64,000 nt of DNA from Lampris incognitus (GCF_029633865.1 NC_079211.1:7780415-7844414); one strand, 5' to 3'; positions 22,415-35,575 are shown, counted from the stretch's first letter. Translations and numbers: made by a program. Notes: generated by a model from the sequence alone, not told the origin.

Positions 22415-22757
22415 TTCGATATACTTTATTGATCCCCGTAGGAAAATTCCTCTCTGCGTTTAACCCATCCTAGCGGTGTAGCTAGGGGCAGTGGGCAGCC
22501 ACCATGCAGCACCCGGGGACCACCTCCAGTTCGCCCTGCCATGCCTCGGTCCGCGGCACAGACAGGAGTACGAACCCTAACATGCATGTCTTTTTGATGG
22601 TGGGGGGGAAACCGGAGCACCCGGATAAAACCCACCGGAGAACACACAAACTCCACACAGAGGACGACCCCCAAGGTTGGACAACCCCGGGGTTCGAACC
22701 CAGGACCTTCTCGCTGTGAGGCGACAGCGCTGACCACCGCGCCACCGTGCCGCCCGA
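22415..22757 (-). mobile_element. SINE-B copy 3 (alternative tail)
   Basis: Minus copy. The tail end reads CTTTATTGATCCCC on plus, as in copy 6, and the head has the B box GGTTCGAACCCC in reverse. Confidence 0.85.
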
Positions 22758-23428
22758 CATGCGTCGAGCTCTTCCATCAAGTGGTGGAAAGGCCCTGTCA
22801 GCTGTGACCTCTCCCTTCAGCTGCTGTATTGTCCTGCATCTTCCACAGCGATGGACACGCGTGCTGGCGGGCTGTATTAACGCCTTGTCAACCCAGGTGT
22901 TTGACCGAGGCAAGCAGGCAACAGCAGCTCTCATAAACCCCGCACATGTCCTCCTTAAAACGAGCGTTCGGTTCCACGATCTGCCTGTCTAGTATATCGT
23001 TCCATGTAGTTTTCAGGTCGGCGTTGTCCTTCACACGTGATGTTTTGCCCACGGCAGATCCAACCTGCGTATCGCCCAGCTTAGTTGGCAACGTCCTCTT
23101 TCGAGACCCAGTGGCGTCCCAGCCCAGAATGTCACGTTTCTTCATCCGATGATCACTTTATCAAAGTCAATTCCTGTATTCCTGGATGTACTGTAGCGCT
23201 CCTCGAGACACTCGGTCGGATCAACGCAACGTGTAACTGACACGCTGGAAGATCGCACACCCCCTTAGCGGCGTAGTCTCTCGTTTCAAACAACAAGTAG
23301 AAACACTTTGTTTTTTGGTTTGCATTTGCCGAAGTAGAGAGTTGGCTTCAAGTTTTCCGTGGCCGGAGCTGTCAGAAAATTCAGCGAGGGTCTCCAAAAT
23401 TGACCCAAAAAGTGTGACGACTTTAGGG

Positions 23429-23780
23429 GCGTCCGGGTGGCGTGGTGGTCTATTCTGTTGCCTACCAACACAGGGGATACCCGGTTCGAATCCCCGTGTC
23501 TTGGTCGGGCATCCCTACTGACACAATTGGCTGTGTCTGCGGGTGGGAAGCCGGATGTGGGTATGTCCTGGTCGCTGCACTAGCGCCTCCTCTTGTCGGT
23601 CGGGGCGCCTGTTCGGGGGGCGGGGGGGATCCTCCAGCACACTACATCCCCCTGGTGAAACTCCTCACTGTCAGGTGAAAAGAGGCAGTATCGGAGGAGA
23701 CGTGGTAGTCTGCAGCCCTTCCTGGATCAGCAGCAACCGGTAAAGCTTGGAAGAGTGGACTAATCGCCCCCCCCCCAAAA
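23429..23780 (+). mobile_element. SINE-A copy 7, internally deleted
   Basis: Head intact (GGTTCGAATCC), body shortened. Flanks AAAAGTGTGACGACTTTA (left) and AAAAGTGTCAAGACTTTA (right) form an imperfect target-site duplication inside the hAT element. Confidence 0.88.
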
Positions 23781-23803
23781 AAAGTGTCAAGACTTTACTC
23801 ACG

Positions 23804-24088
23804 GGCGTTACGGTGGTGCAGTGGTTAGCGCGGTCACCTCACAGCAAGAAGGTTCTAGGTTCGAGCCCCGGGGTAGTCCAACCTTGGGGGTCGTCCCAGG
23901 TCGTCCTCTGTGTGGAGTTTGCATGTTCTCCCTGTGTCTGCGTGGGTTTCCTCCGGGTGCTCTGGTTTCCCTGTGATGGCCTGGCGGCCTGTCCAGGGTG
24001 TCTCCCCGCCTGCCGCCAAATGACTGCTGGGACAGGCTCCAGCATCCCGCGACCGCGGTTGGATAATGGATGGATGGATGGACTTTAC
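23804..24088 (+). mobile_element. SINE-B copy 4 with target-site duplication
   Basis: GACTTTACTCAC occurs just before and just after (about 23792-23803 and 24082-24093), a 12-bp duplication. The body lacks the internal GT run. It landed beside SINE-A copy 7 within the hAT element. Confidence 0.9.
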
Positions 24089-24899
24089 TCACTGCACTTG
24101 ACCCTGAGCTCCATCGGACATTGCAGAATTTCTCCGGTTCCAAAGCTTGTTTGCCTGGTCGCAGCTGCTGCTGGATTTCCATAGATCCAGCATGTCTACG
24201 TGACCCTGTATGAAACTTTGCAGGTTGTTAATGACATCGAAAAAATGCTGAGATGCCGGGGGACACCCTTGGTGCCGTGCACAGGTCGAGGTTTAGGCAA
24301 CGGGAATTGCAATGCACGTGTATGGCGTGGAGAAATCATTTCTTCACAATCATATGTACACCTTCTTTGTTGCCGGACATAACCGACGCCCCATCGAAAC
24401 CAAATCCAACGCACAACACGGGGTCCAGCTGCAACGGCTCCCATGCTTGCAGGATCTTTGCTGATATCGCCTTTATGTCCCAGTCTCCACAAAACTCAAA
24501 GCCCTTCCCTTCAACATTGCATTTGCGTATGTATCTGATGCGGACCGCCACGGGCTCTCATTTTGATACGCCCCTCTGCCAAAGTTGCATCGTACTTGTT
24601 TGTGTGGTCATGCAACTCTGTCTTTATTTTGCAGGGAAGTAGCGATGCCGCGATTTCCAGTATCTCACTCTGGATGTCGGGGCTCACAATCTTCCCGTTT
24701 CTAGGTAATTCCTCCAGTCGCCGTTTCGTCTCTGGGTTATAGTTAGAGATCAGTTGAAATAATTCCCAGAAGTTGCCCTTGTTCAACACTTCTTCGTTCT
24801 CATGATGCCCACACGCCCCGGGATATCTTGTTTTTAATGAGGTCTATTGCAACCTTAATGTGCTCTCTATTCCTTTCCACAAATGCCCTGTTGACAGCC

Positions 24900-25535
24900 T
24901 CATTGTTCAGCTGGTTGATAATAGTCCCCTGTCCATGGCCGGATTAACCCATCAGGGGGCCCCGGGGAACGCACGTCCACCCCCCCCCACCCCCCGGTCA
25001 GATGGGCTACGCAAACAACACTAAACATTGTTAAATGTCCAACTGATGCAAATAGCCAACATGGTAGTCGACGCCATGCCAATCTGCATGGGATTCGGAT
25101 GGCGGCTACAAAGTACAACACAATTTTGAATCACAAAACAAACAGAGATGAGAATAGCGGCTCACGGCATCGCAAACATATTGCGAAGCCTTCTTCCCAC
25201 GTGCAACAGCTTACCAACAGGAAATAAATGTTTGTTTCAGATCAAATAATTTAGTGAGTCAGTTTCCTACGGTCCCAGTAGAGACTGTAGCTTGGGGCCC
25301 CGCATCAATAGAGACTAGCTTGGGCCCTGCATGGTGACGCATGGTTGTAACGGGGTACGATTGGGGATCCCTACTATACGCGAACACAATACCCCTGACC
25401 TTTTGGGGTTCCTCGTGGTCCGGGGCCCCGGGGCACTCGGCCGGCATGCCCGTTCCGTGGTCCAGCCTTGTCCCCGTCCCGGGTGACGGCTTGGCTTGCA
25501 TCCTTCGGTTCTGCCCAGCGCTGTAGCACGTGCCT
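24900..25535. other. Probable insertion inside the hAT element
   Basis: This segment separates the finger and DUF4371 parts of the hAT frame. GGCCGGATTAACCC and GGGGCCCCGGGG blocks recall ends of other hAT elements, but no clear inverted repeat pair or target duplication was found. Confidence 0.35.
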
Positions 25536-26167
25536 TGCTACCCTTGTGTTTTAACACAAAATTGGGGAAAGATGTTTCCAGTCTTTGAAGCCAGTTTTTT
25601 ATGAATCGGCCCTCAGTGGCCGTTTTGGGGAAATGGCGACATGCCTTACAAAACACAGCGTCCCTTGAAGTGCTGTACTCTGGCCACGAGGATCTTTCAT
25701 ACCGCCGGGCAGAACAACTCCCAGCTTTGCCTGCTATAATGGTCACTGGGAATGAACTGCGTTTGGGCTGAGTCGCAGGTTCATCTATAGTGGACAAATC
25801 CGATGGGGCTTGTACGTCCTCAGTGCTGGGCCGAGCCGAGCCAAGCCGAGCCCGGAACAAATGAACATTAGTAAAATACGGTTTATATTCATTCTTGTAC
25901 ATTTAAAATATTTAAATTCACTTTTCCGAGTGCCTGGCTGCAGGTACTGGCCTTTGGCATGGAGGGCTCAGAGAATCAAGTGCAAAGTCACATGTTGCTG
26001 CAGACAGGGGAAGGGCTGAATTAGTGGCCATGTACGTGTTGTTACCTGGCACTTGTTGAGGACTGGTGCAGGAGTAGGTGACACTTCCTGCTGCTCCTCC
26101 CTGACAACGTCATGTTTTTTTGGGGGGTTTTTTTTTTTTAGAAACTTCAGCAAACAGCTTTGTTTTT

Positions 26168-26577
26168 TGTTTTTGGATTCCCCCCCCCCTTCTCTTTCTC
26201 CGCAATTGTACTGGCCAATCACCCCACTCTCTGAGCCATCCCATTTGCTACTCCACCCCCTCTGCTGATCCGGGGAGGGCTGCAGACTACCGCATGCCTC
26301 CTCCGATACATGTGGAGTCGCCAGACGCTTCTTTTCACCTGACAGTGAGGAGTTTTGCCAGGAGGACGTAGCGCGTGGGAGGATCACGCTATTCTCTCCC
26401 CCACCCCATCCCTAGCGGAGTGACCAGGACATATAACCACACCTGGCTTCCCACCCGCAGACACGGCCAATTGTGTCTGTAGGGACACCCGACCAAGCTG
26501 GAGGTAACGTGGGGATTCAAACCGGCGATCCCTGTGTTGGTAGGCAACGGAATAGACCGCTATGCTACCCGGATGCC
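26168..26577 (-). mobile_element. SINE-A copy 8 with target-site duplication
   Basis: GCAAACAGCTTTGTT (left) and GCAAACGGCTTTGTT (right) flank it, a 15-bp duplication with one difference. Confidence 0.9.
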
Positions 26578-28039
26578 CTGCAAACGGCTTTGTTGTTTCA
26601 CCATGATTTGTTTTAGCCTACAGTAGTAGCAGTTCTCTGTTCTTCTGCAACGGTGTGGGCTGTACACTGAGTGAAAGAGGAGGGGCTCCTCCCAATCTGG
26701 CATTTGTGAAATGCACTGCCACTCAAAAAAAAATCGACTTATCAAGAAGCAAGGAAACAAGAATTGTTTGATTTTTATTGGTCGTGTATTCAGACAATTG
26801 GAACAGTATTCCTTGACTGCTATTCACTGGATGATCCAGTAAAAAGGGAAGCCTCCTGACTGGGTGGGCCCGAGTGTCAGGTGGGTGGGCCCAGGCCCAC
26901 CGAGGCCCACCCACAGCTATGCTTCCGCTCAGTGGGGAAAACTGGAATGCCGTACCTCAGAATCCTCCGCTAGCCATCACAAGAGGCAATATTAGGTGCC
27001 TGAGTGTTGATATCGTCGCCAATCTGTCAGACCCGTTTGCTCTTAACTTAAGCCATTACTTAAACCCGTTGAGGAAGACCTTACCTGCTGGAACAACCTA
27101 CCTCCCCACTAACTGGCAGGATAGCAGCAGTAAAATTGTATACACTCCCAAAAATAAACTACATTTTGTCATTGACCCCAGTTCAGCCGACAGCTAAGTG
27201 GTTCAATGTCATGGACTCTACGACTGATAGTTTCTACTGGAAGCGCAAAAATAAATAAATAAAATGAAATGAAATAAAAAAGAATTAAACTGACGACAGT
27301 ACAAAAAACAAAAACTGTGGCAGTCTAGCCGCCCCAAACTTCCGACGCTACTATCTGGCTAACCATCTTCAGTTTCTTACCGAATGGCTGCGGCCAGAGC
27401 AACAATTAAACCATACCTGGCTGGAAACAGAAAAAAACGGAGTGTCAGGAATGATCAGTATCTGATCTTCCAGTTCTGTCTGGATCAATAAAGAAACATA
27501 ATTGGTGACTGCCCTTGGCTGTTGTCATCCTGGGCGGTCTGGGTGTGGTGTCCTCGCAGCTCTCGGTGCATGGGGTGGCAGGTGGGGGTACGTCAGCCGT
27601 ATCCGTGGCCCGCACGCATGGCAGCAGGGCACTGGTTGGGGCCCCGCTGGAGGCGCAGAACAGCCTGCCATGCTGGAGGTCCTTGGCAAGTGCTCACTAC
27701 ACTAGTGGTGATTGTCCCCCCTCTTGGAGAATCATTCCTGATTGGTTGTTTCGTTGATCGACCATGTGTGGAGAGGGGGCTCGGTGGGGGCTATAAATGT
27801 ATGACAAAACCCCTGTATCTTGTCATCCCACAGACCATCCAAAGGACGGAGTTATTAGAAGCGGTTCTTGATAATTAGCAAAGATTGTCTTGGCAGGTGG
27901 AGAACCTGAACCCCACTTGCAGATTAAGGATTTCTGGGACAGTTGTATGCCAAGCCTCCGAGCCTGCCAACAGCACAGCTTAAAAAAAAGATGTAGACGT
28001 ACATCTCTGTGCTAATTATTTAGACTTAATGGGTTTACT
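26578..28039. other. nudt6 intron 3, no gene recognised
   Basis: No exon or RNA gene recognised. A GGTGGGCCCAGGCCCACC block at about 26882-26900 looks like a transposon end. At about 27790 a TATAAA motif follows GC-rich sequence without a recognisable gene. Confidence 0.35.
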
Positions 28040-28410
28040 GGGGCGGCGCAGTGGTTAGCGCGGTCACCTCACAGCCAGAAGGTCCTGGGTTCGGGCATAG
28101 TCCCACCTTGGGGGTCGTCCCGGGTCGTCCTCTGTGTGGAGTTTGCATGTTCCCCCCGTGTCTGCGTGGGTTTCCTCCGGGTGCTCCGGTTTCCTCCCAC
28201 AGTCCAAAGACATGTAGGTCAGGTGAATCAGCTGTACTAAATTGTCCCTAGGTACGAATGTGTGTGTGTGTGTGTGTGGTCCCTGTGTGATGGCCTGGCG
28301 GCCTGTCCAGGGTGTCTCTCCACCTGCCGCCCAATGACTGCTGGGATAGGCTCCAGCATCCCACGACCCTGACAGCAGGATAAGCGGTTCGGATAATGGA
28401 TGGATAGATT
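28040..28410 (+). mobile_element. SINE-B copy 5 (internal GT run)
   Basis: Plus copy with the full body. The GT run is at about 28259-28279 in the same position as in copies 1 and 7. The tail reads GGATAATGGATGG. Confidence 0.88.
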
Positions 28411-28716
28411 CGCTGGACTTACAATCAGAAAGTGTAAATTCGTCAAAATTCATCTTCTTTCCTCTCAGTGCCCCAGAGGACTGCCATGACTACTTTTACC
28501 TCATTTTACTTTTAAACAGCTTTCTATGGGATTTAGATGGCCAGAAAACGGAACGTCAAACAAAACTGCATTAGTGGAACATTAGTTAAGATATCTGGGG
28601 CCAGATGTATTGTAGAATGCATATTTTAGTACATAAATGTCTGCACAGTGGGTTATGTTGGTATTATGCAGTTACAGTAAAGTAAATTGCAAGTATACAT
28701 ATATATCTGTATATAC

Positions 28717-28772
28717 CTTGTTTTTGTCTTGGACAACCAGAACCTTTCCATTGGACTCGTCAACAACGGCCC
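28717..28772 (-). CDS. nudt6: nudt6 coding exon 3
   Basis: 56 nt. Acceptor TCTCCCAG, donor AAG|GTATAT. Encodes AVVDESNGKVLVVQDKNK after a split glycine codon, the first strands of the Nudix fold. Confidence 0.95.
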
Positions 28773-29159
28773 CTGGGAGAAACACACAAACAATTGTGAC
28801 AATATAATGGTACTGCAATGACACATTACACAAACAAAATCTGCAACAAATTCTGTTCAGGTCAACTCAGACATAACAAATTGCTTTCAGACACACTGGC
28901 GGCACATCTCGGGGCAGGCGTAACTCTTTGGTCGAAGGAAACCTGACAGATAATTCTTCGACCAAAGTGGCCCATGTACAAGACAACAGTACTGACTCAT
29001 GCTGGAGCCGGGCTGGACAGAATCCCGGGAGTGCCGTTCTTTTCCAGATCTTTGATGTTTAAACTTGATTCAGATGGACAGAGCAACACTTATCTCCGCA
29101 TACTGATACAGTATCAACAACTCATAATTGGCTTTTCTGCTGATCTTGGTGATGTAAGA
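28773..29159. other. nudt6 intron 2 start, nothing recognised
   Basis: No repeat or gene recognised. Confidence 0.4.
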
Positions 29160-29171
29160 ATATAAATGTAC

Positions 29172-29611
29172 TTTTTTTGGGGGGGGGGATGCCCCCCCTT
29201 TTCTCCCCAGTTGTACCCGGCCACTTACCCCCCACTCTTCCGAGCCGTCCCGGTCGCTACTCCGAACCCTCTGCTGATCCGGGGAAGGCTGCAGACTACC
29301 ACATGCCTCCTCCCATACATGTGGAGTCGCCAGCTGCTTCTTTTCACCTGACAGTGAGGAGTTTCACCAGGGGGGGACGTAGCGCGTGGGAGGATCACGC
29401 TATTCCCCACAGTTCCCCCGAATAGGCGCCCTGACCGACCAGAGGAGGCGCTAGTGCAGCGACCACGACACATACCCACACCCGGCTTCCCACCCGCAGA
29501 CACGGCCAATTGTGCCTGTAGGGATGCCCGACCAAGCCGGAGGTAACACGGGGATTCGAACTGGCGATCCCCGTGTTGGTAGGCAACGGAATACACCGCC
29601 GCGCCACCGGG
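29172..29611 (-). mobile_element. SINE-A copy 9 with perfect target-site duplication
   Basis: ATATAAATGTAC at 29160-29171 and 29612-29623 is a perfect 12-bp duplication. The copy is near full length. Confidence 0.92.
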
Positions 29612-29623
29612 ATATAAATGTAC

Positions 29624-31052
29624 CTATACCGTTGCAGTATGTCCTCTTAAGATGAGACCGGTGACTAAGTTAGCTGATATGTAAATGTAGAAACGTGAAG
29701 GATAATCTTACAAGACCCACGTCAATTCACAGGGTTGTGTCGGTCTTTGTAGTGGCGCCGTGCCCTGAAGGAACAAAACGCTTTTCTTCTTTCCTAAAGA
29801 GACGAGCGGGCGACTGACTCAATAGCTGCGGAGGAAGACTTAATCGTGACATGTCATTTTCTAAAAGAACACGACTTGTTGATACTAAAGCAATTGCGAG
29901 CGCACTATTTCTGCTAGTGATTGTTTTGATTTGCTTCTTTCAAGAATGTGACGCACTCTGAGCTGCATCTCATGCACGGAGGGCGCCAGGTTCACCAAGC
30001 CGACAGGCCGCAATTGAACCAAACGCTTCAACGATCGGAAGAATTTCGAGGGGGGGGGGGGACTTAAGATGCTGTGGGTGCAATTGTGCGATTCTTTACT
30101 TTCTCGCACGCCATCCACATAGAAATATGAGTCAAGATGTGCTCCAGAAACATGTAGACATCCGGTGTCCCCCTTCCACCGGGTTTCTCTCGGATCTCCC
30201 CCCCCCCCCTGTTAACAGGTAGACGGGGATTTATTAGAGAGCCAGCTGTGAGCTCGAGTGCTGACAGCGCGGTCGGAAGAAGAGGAAAACCGGTGGCGAA
30301 CGTCTCTTTTCCGTTTCCGAGTACAAAGAGTACAAACCTCCTTTCAATGAATGGGGCAGATGTGCGACGAGGGAGGGGTCGTCTTAAAGGCCCGACTTGG
30401 ACTTCCAAGTGGAAATTGATGTCATTCCCAATCCGTGAGCCATATGGCACTTCATAGGAGACGGCCCCGGGAGCCGAGAAAAGAGGCTATCATTATACAG
30501 CCTACGTTCCAGGAAACAGAACCCCAAAAAAGGAGTTGGATTTAAAGAAAAAAAAAAAAAAGGTTGGGAATTGGGAAAAAAACGAAAACAGTGCAGAAAT
30601 TCAGATTATGTAGTAAAGGAGCTGTTGGCTGCTGCATTTCATAGCTGTTACTACACCTCTCCACCTTTCTCTCTCTCTCTCTTGTTCATGTGATTTTTGT
30701 TTTCCGAACACTTCTTCGTCTCATATGAGCGTTACTGGATAACAGTTATATTTACTGACGGACCCAGACCGCTGGTTTCTGATAGCGCTGGTGGTCTTAC
30801 GTGTGGTACTTTGTGTTTTCTCCTCTTGTGGCTCGCTTGGTCAGGATAACCTCATCAGCTAAACTTACATAACATGTGTACGTAGTTAAAGCTGGATTTT
30901 TCCTTTCGCAATCTGGCAACCCTGATAGAAGATTCTACACAATGGATCTTCCATGGGAAAACTCTTGTGTTCCTCAAGTTTATTTCATCAGGTCTCAATC
31001 ACAGCTACAGCCTCAGAGGGCCATGCAGTCACACAATACAAACAAGAGAATG
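29624..31052. other. nudt6 intron 2, no gene recognised
   Basis: No splice-flanked coding exon seen. Contains homopolymer tracts (G11 near 30050, C near 30200, A near 30550). No repeat family recognised. Confidence 0.4.
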
Positions 31053-31495
31053 GGCGTTCGGGTAGCGTAGCGGTCTATTCCGTTGCCTACCAACATGGGG
31101 ATCACCGGTTCGAATCCCTGTGTTACCTCCAGCTTGATCCGGCGTCCCTACAGAAACAACTGGCCATGTCTGCGGGTGGGAAGCCGGATGTGGGTTCTGG
31201 TCGCTGCATTAGCGCCTCCCCTGGTCGGTCGGGGGACCTGTTCAGGGGAGGAGGAACTGGGGGGGAATAGCGTGATCCTCCCACGCGCTACGTCCCCCTG
31301 GTGAAACTCCTCACTGTCAGGTGAAAAGAAGCGGCTGGTGACTCCACATGTATGGGAGGAGGCATGTGGTAGTCTGCAGCCCTCCCCGGATCGGCAGAGG
31401 GGGTGGAGCAGAGACCGGGACGGCTCGGAAGAGTGGGGGGTAATTGGACAGGTACAACTGGGGAGAAAAGGGGGAAAATTGGAAAGAAAAAAACA
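31053..31495 (+). mobile_element. SINE-A copy 10
   Basis: Near-full-length plus copy in nudt6 intron 2 with B box GGTTCGAATCC. Confidence 0.9.
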
Positions 31496-32169
31496 AAACA
31501 AGTAGATATTTGAAAATGACCCCCTCCATACGTAAACCCTTGATTTAGATGGGGGGAAAAACTCCACCAGAAAAAAACCCAAAACACAGGAAGAACGTGG
31601 GAAGTAGGGATCACTCCTCCATGACGGATAAGCATGCAATAGGTGCCAAGTGTGTAATGTAGAAGAGTGAAATAACAGACTTAGATATAAAACACTTCAC
31701 GTAAACATTTAATGACAATACTTAGTGATAATGGAAGCGTTGGAAAGCACAGCAAAAAAAAAATCTTTGACAGGTCGTAGAAATAGTAGACACTGTTAAC
31801 AATTAACCAAGTAGACAACTACTCCAATCAAACTGTATATATAACACAATTTAGATGAGCAAATGCCATATAAAGTGCTTTACATAATAAAACAAGAACA
31901 GACCACATCATGAAAGGAAATGGAGTAGAACCCAGAATGAGACAGGGAAAAATGTTCAAATAAAAAATGAAGTAAATTAATAAAATACCAGTAAATCAAT
32001 CCAATAAAGTAAAGCAGATAAAAGCACGCGGTACAGTCTTCTCCACTTGACCGACTGTTTACATCCCACACTTCCCTCCCGGAACCTGGGTTTCTACCTA
32101 CGGTGGCACCCCACAGTGCTCTTTTGTCCGCTAGCTCCCCTCACTGGCCTAACCTGTCGTTAACCCTGT
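31496..32169. other. nudt6 intron 2; LINE-tail-like sequence
   Basis: Around 31868 the sequence CATATAAAGTGCTTTACATA resembles 3' ends of fish LINEs in reverse orientation. Otherwise unassigned. Confidence 0.4.
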
Positions 32170-34925
32170 CACCGGGAGTTTTCCCCATACAGGCTATTTG
32201 TTAGGCACCGGGCCTCTCAAGCACACGACATGTTACGACGTGACCGGCATGTAGACCACAGTGTGCTAACCCCGCTAGTTAAATCAGCTGTTTATATGCG
32301 CACGAGCTGTCGTAAGTTTTCCCTCTACAATATCCGATCTATTACCAACAAAGCCCCTCTGGTCAGTGACTTCACCACACAGCACAAACCGGACTATTTA
32401 TGCCTCACGGAAAACTGGCAGCCACAGAATGACTTTCTACGGCTAAATTCAGCAGCTCCACCAGGATTTGTTTACATATGCAAACCTCGGTCTTCGGGCA
32501 GAGGAGGCGGCCTTGTGCTGATCTATCGTGATAGTATAAAACCAACGCCACTCTCTCGACTGAACCTAAAACCGTCATTACTGCTGCTACAGACCACGTA
32601 AGGCATCGAATATGTTTATCCCAGAACTCTCGACAGTTTTAACCCCCCTTAGTCCCTCCAAATATGATCCTAATAGGGGATTTAAATGTTCAGTTTGACA
32701 ACACTGACAATATGTTCACTAAAGATTTTACAGCAATGTTAGATTGCGCTGATCTAACGCAGTAGGTCAACTTTAAACCCACACCAAGGGTCGCATACTT
32801 GACTTAGTTTGCTGTTCTGGCATCGCACCATATAAAATCCCCTCTGCTGAACTACCCATCTCTGACCATAAAGCTGTGTTATTCAGCACCAAATGCTTAT
32901 TAAATCAAGGGCGCATCGTACCACATCATACCGCGACGTTAGACAATCCAGATGACCTCAGCAGTTTAATTACTCGAACCCTATTCCTGCTCCCACCTCG
33001 TCACACCCTGATCTTATGGACTACTAAAATAATAGTTTATCTTCTGCACTTGATACTTTAGCCCCCCTGAAAACACGGTTTGTCTCATTTGCCCATACTG
33101 CTCCCTGGTACACACCTGAATTACGACAGCTCAAGGCTATAGGCCGGTGCCTTGAGAGGCTTTGCACCAAGACTGGACTTACTGATCAGAAATAAATGTA
33201 TTCGGATCATATATTCCATTACAAAAATACTTTTTCAACAGCTAAAACGTCCCGTTATGCAAATATCACCATATCTACCAATTGAAAATCACATTTCTGA
33301 ACTTTTTTCTAAGTCTAGCACCTCCACATGTCACCTGGATCCATTTCCCACAAGCCTAAGTAAAACATGCCTGCCCTCTATCATCTCCTTGATAACCTCC
33401 ATCATCAACTCCTCTCTGTCCACTGGGACAGTTCACCCTTCACTAAAGGTTGCCATAATCAGAGACCAACCCTGAAAAAAACTTAATTTAGATTCTACTG
33501 ACCCAAACAACTACCAGCCTATTTCCAATTTACCATTCATCTCTAAAATCCTCGAGAGGGTAGTTGCATTTCAACTCTAGATCTACCTTGATAACAATCA
33601 TCTCTTTGAACAATTCCAATCTGGCTTTAAGATCACTAATGACCTCCTTTGTGCAGCTGACACCGGTCTACTCTCTATCCTCATCCTCCTTGACCACACT
33701 GCAGCCTTTGATACTATATCCCATCAGCTCCTCATGGATCATCTGGCTAGCACTGGGGCTGGGGACACTGTGTTTCAGTGGTTTGCTTCCTACCTTACAG
33801 ACAGGATACATTTTGTACAAATTCAGAATTACCCGTCAGAAAGCTTGATAGTTCCTCATGGAGTTCTGCGGGGTTCAATGTTGGGGCCACTCTTGTTTAT
33901 TATTTACCTCCTCCCTCTTGGCAACATCTTCTGGCACTATGGTATCCATTTCCACTGCTATGCTGATGATAGACAGCTTTATGTGTCCATTAAGCCAACT
34001 TTCACTCTCCCCTCCGGTACCCTCACTGCTTGTCTCCATGATATACAGATATGGATATGGATGACTAACACTTATCTGAAATTCAACAGTAGTAAAACTG
34101 AGCTACTCTTCATCGGCACTAAATCTACACTGTCAAAAACTAATATTTGCTCTCTTCCCATTGCTGGAACCACCATATATGTCTCCGCTCAGGCTAAGAG
34201 CCTTGGTGTTATCTTAGATAGTGCCCTTTCCTTTTCCCGTCATATAAACAATGTCTCTCAGATTGCCTTTTTCCATCTGCTAAACATCTCCAGACTACGC
34301 CCTGCTTTAACACAACACTCCTCGGAAGTCTTAGTCAATGCTTTGGTCACATCATGCATTGACTATTGCAGTGTGATCCTGGCAGGCATCCACAACAAAC
34401 TTATTTACCGACTTTAACTCATCCAGAATTCTGCAGCACAGATTATTACACGTTCATGTCCACCGACCATGTCTCACCCCTGCTGATTCAATTAAGCTGG
34501 CTTCCTGTGTCACAGCAGATTAATTTTTAAAATTTAATTATTAACATTCAAAGCTCTTCATAATCTACGTATCCCCTGCTTATCTCACAGACCTCCTTCA
34601 GACTCGCACTCCATCTTGCTCTCTGCGGCTTTCTCCTATGCTGCACCCAAACTCTTGAACTCCACTCATCACATCCGCTTACTGGACTCCATTACAGAAT
34701 TAAAAACTGCTCTTAAAACCCACCTTTTTAAACTAGCATACTCACTTAACAGCATTAGCAGCATCAAATGCAACTTTTTTTTAAACTCCTGCTGATGTAC
34801 GCTCTATTGCTTATTGTGTTTTAATGTTGATTGGACTGTTTATTGCTTTGTTTTATTGTATTTGATGTAAAGTGACCTGGAGTGTCATGAAACGCACCTT
34901 TAAATAAAATGCTATTATCATTATA
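32170..34925 (+). mobile_element. LINE of the L2/CR1 group, degenerate
   Basis: The plus strand shows an APE-type endonuclease start (about 32310-32600; FSLYNIRSITNKAPLVSDF, CLTENW) and a reverse transcriptase (33700-34417) with AAFDTISHQLL, GVLRGSMLGPLLFIIYLLP and HCYADDRQLYVS. The YADD catalytic pair is kept, but frames shift between domains and part of the middle is missing. The 3' end is at about 34925 after AAATAAAATGC. It is a dead copy within nudt6 intron 2, antisense to the gene. Confidence 0.8.
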
Positions 34926-35575
34926 AGAGCCCACTCCTTACATAAAAGCTAGTCTAAAAAGGTACGTTTTAAGATTTCTTTTAGAAGTGTTGACTGACGA
35001 CTTTTCAAATCTTTTGGCAGCCTATTCATTCCAGAGACTAGGACCATAGACACTAAAGCCCGTCTCCCCACAGGTCTTGGTTTCCGTCCCTGGAACAACA
35101 AGTCCAGTACCGGATGACCTGTGTGACCTACTGGGAACATATCTTAAAAGCATGTCGGACATGTACTGGGGGCCTAGAGCATTAAGAGACTTAAATACTC
35201 ATAAAAGAATCTTAAAATCCACCCGAGGATGGTCAAGTAGCCGTTGAGGCCATTTTAAATCAGGGGTTATGTGTTCTCTCCTGCTGGTCTTAGTCAGTAG
35301 GCATGTGGTGATGTTCTGCACTAGCTGTAGTACCCTGCTTAGTGCAGACTCAGGTAGACCAGACAGGAGAGCATTGCAGGAGTCAAGACGACTTGTAATA
35401 AAAGCCCGCATACGTTTTTCAGTCTCTCCCTGGGTAAAAAACGGTTGCACTTTGGCGATGTTATGAAGATGATAAAAGGCAGTTTTAGTGACTTTTCTTA
35501 TGTGGAATTCAAAATTAAGATCTGGGTATAACGACACTCCAAGGTTATTTGCTTTGCTTTTGTGCCAGGGTCCCT
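34926..35575 (-). mobile_element. LINE fragment (L2-like), RT C-terminal part
   Basis: The minus strand encodes FEFHIRKVTKTAFYHLHNIA, SRLDSCNALLSGLPESAL and further L2-like C-terminal sequence with frame breaks. Its 3' end abuts the 3' end of the preceding plus-strand LINE. Confidence 0.75.

Larger units (their letters stand above)
22758..25990 (-). mobile_element. Decayed hAT transposon of the TTF-finger/DUF4371 (ZMYM1-like) type, with nested insertions
   Basis: The minus strand carries, from right to left, a TTF-type finger region (about 25900-25540; SARRYERSSWPEYSTSRDAV, then FCKACRHF), a DUF4371-like stretch (24789-24511; GNFWELFQLI, PRNGKIVSPDIQSEI), and a catalytic-core-like segment (about 24470-24190; VGFGFDGASVMSGNKEGV, then HVHCNSRCLNL). 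Near 24170-24100 is FCNVRW. Possible C-terminal parts follow at 23420-22888 (MKKRDILGWDATGS...), assigned only by position and strand. Stops, frameshifts and three insertions break it. I take it as a dead transposase, not a host gene. Confidence 0.65.

Noticed and set aside
22888-23145. 86-codon minus-strand frame as a small unknown gene
   Set aside because: Its position and strand fit the C-terminal part of the decayed hAT transposase at 22758-25990. No independent support for a gene.
26874-27197. 107-codon plus-strand open frame as a gene
   Set aside because: No recognisable domain, no splice or promoter context, and a transposon-end-like GC block at its start.
27522-27878. 118-codon plus-strand frame with a nearby TATAAA as a gene
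   Set aside because: Three overlapping frames are open because of GC-rich composition. No domain seen.
29885-30450. Open frames on both strands in nudt6 intron 2 as exons
   Set aside because: No similarity to known proteins, homopolymer tracts inside, and no conserved splice phase with nudt6.
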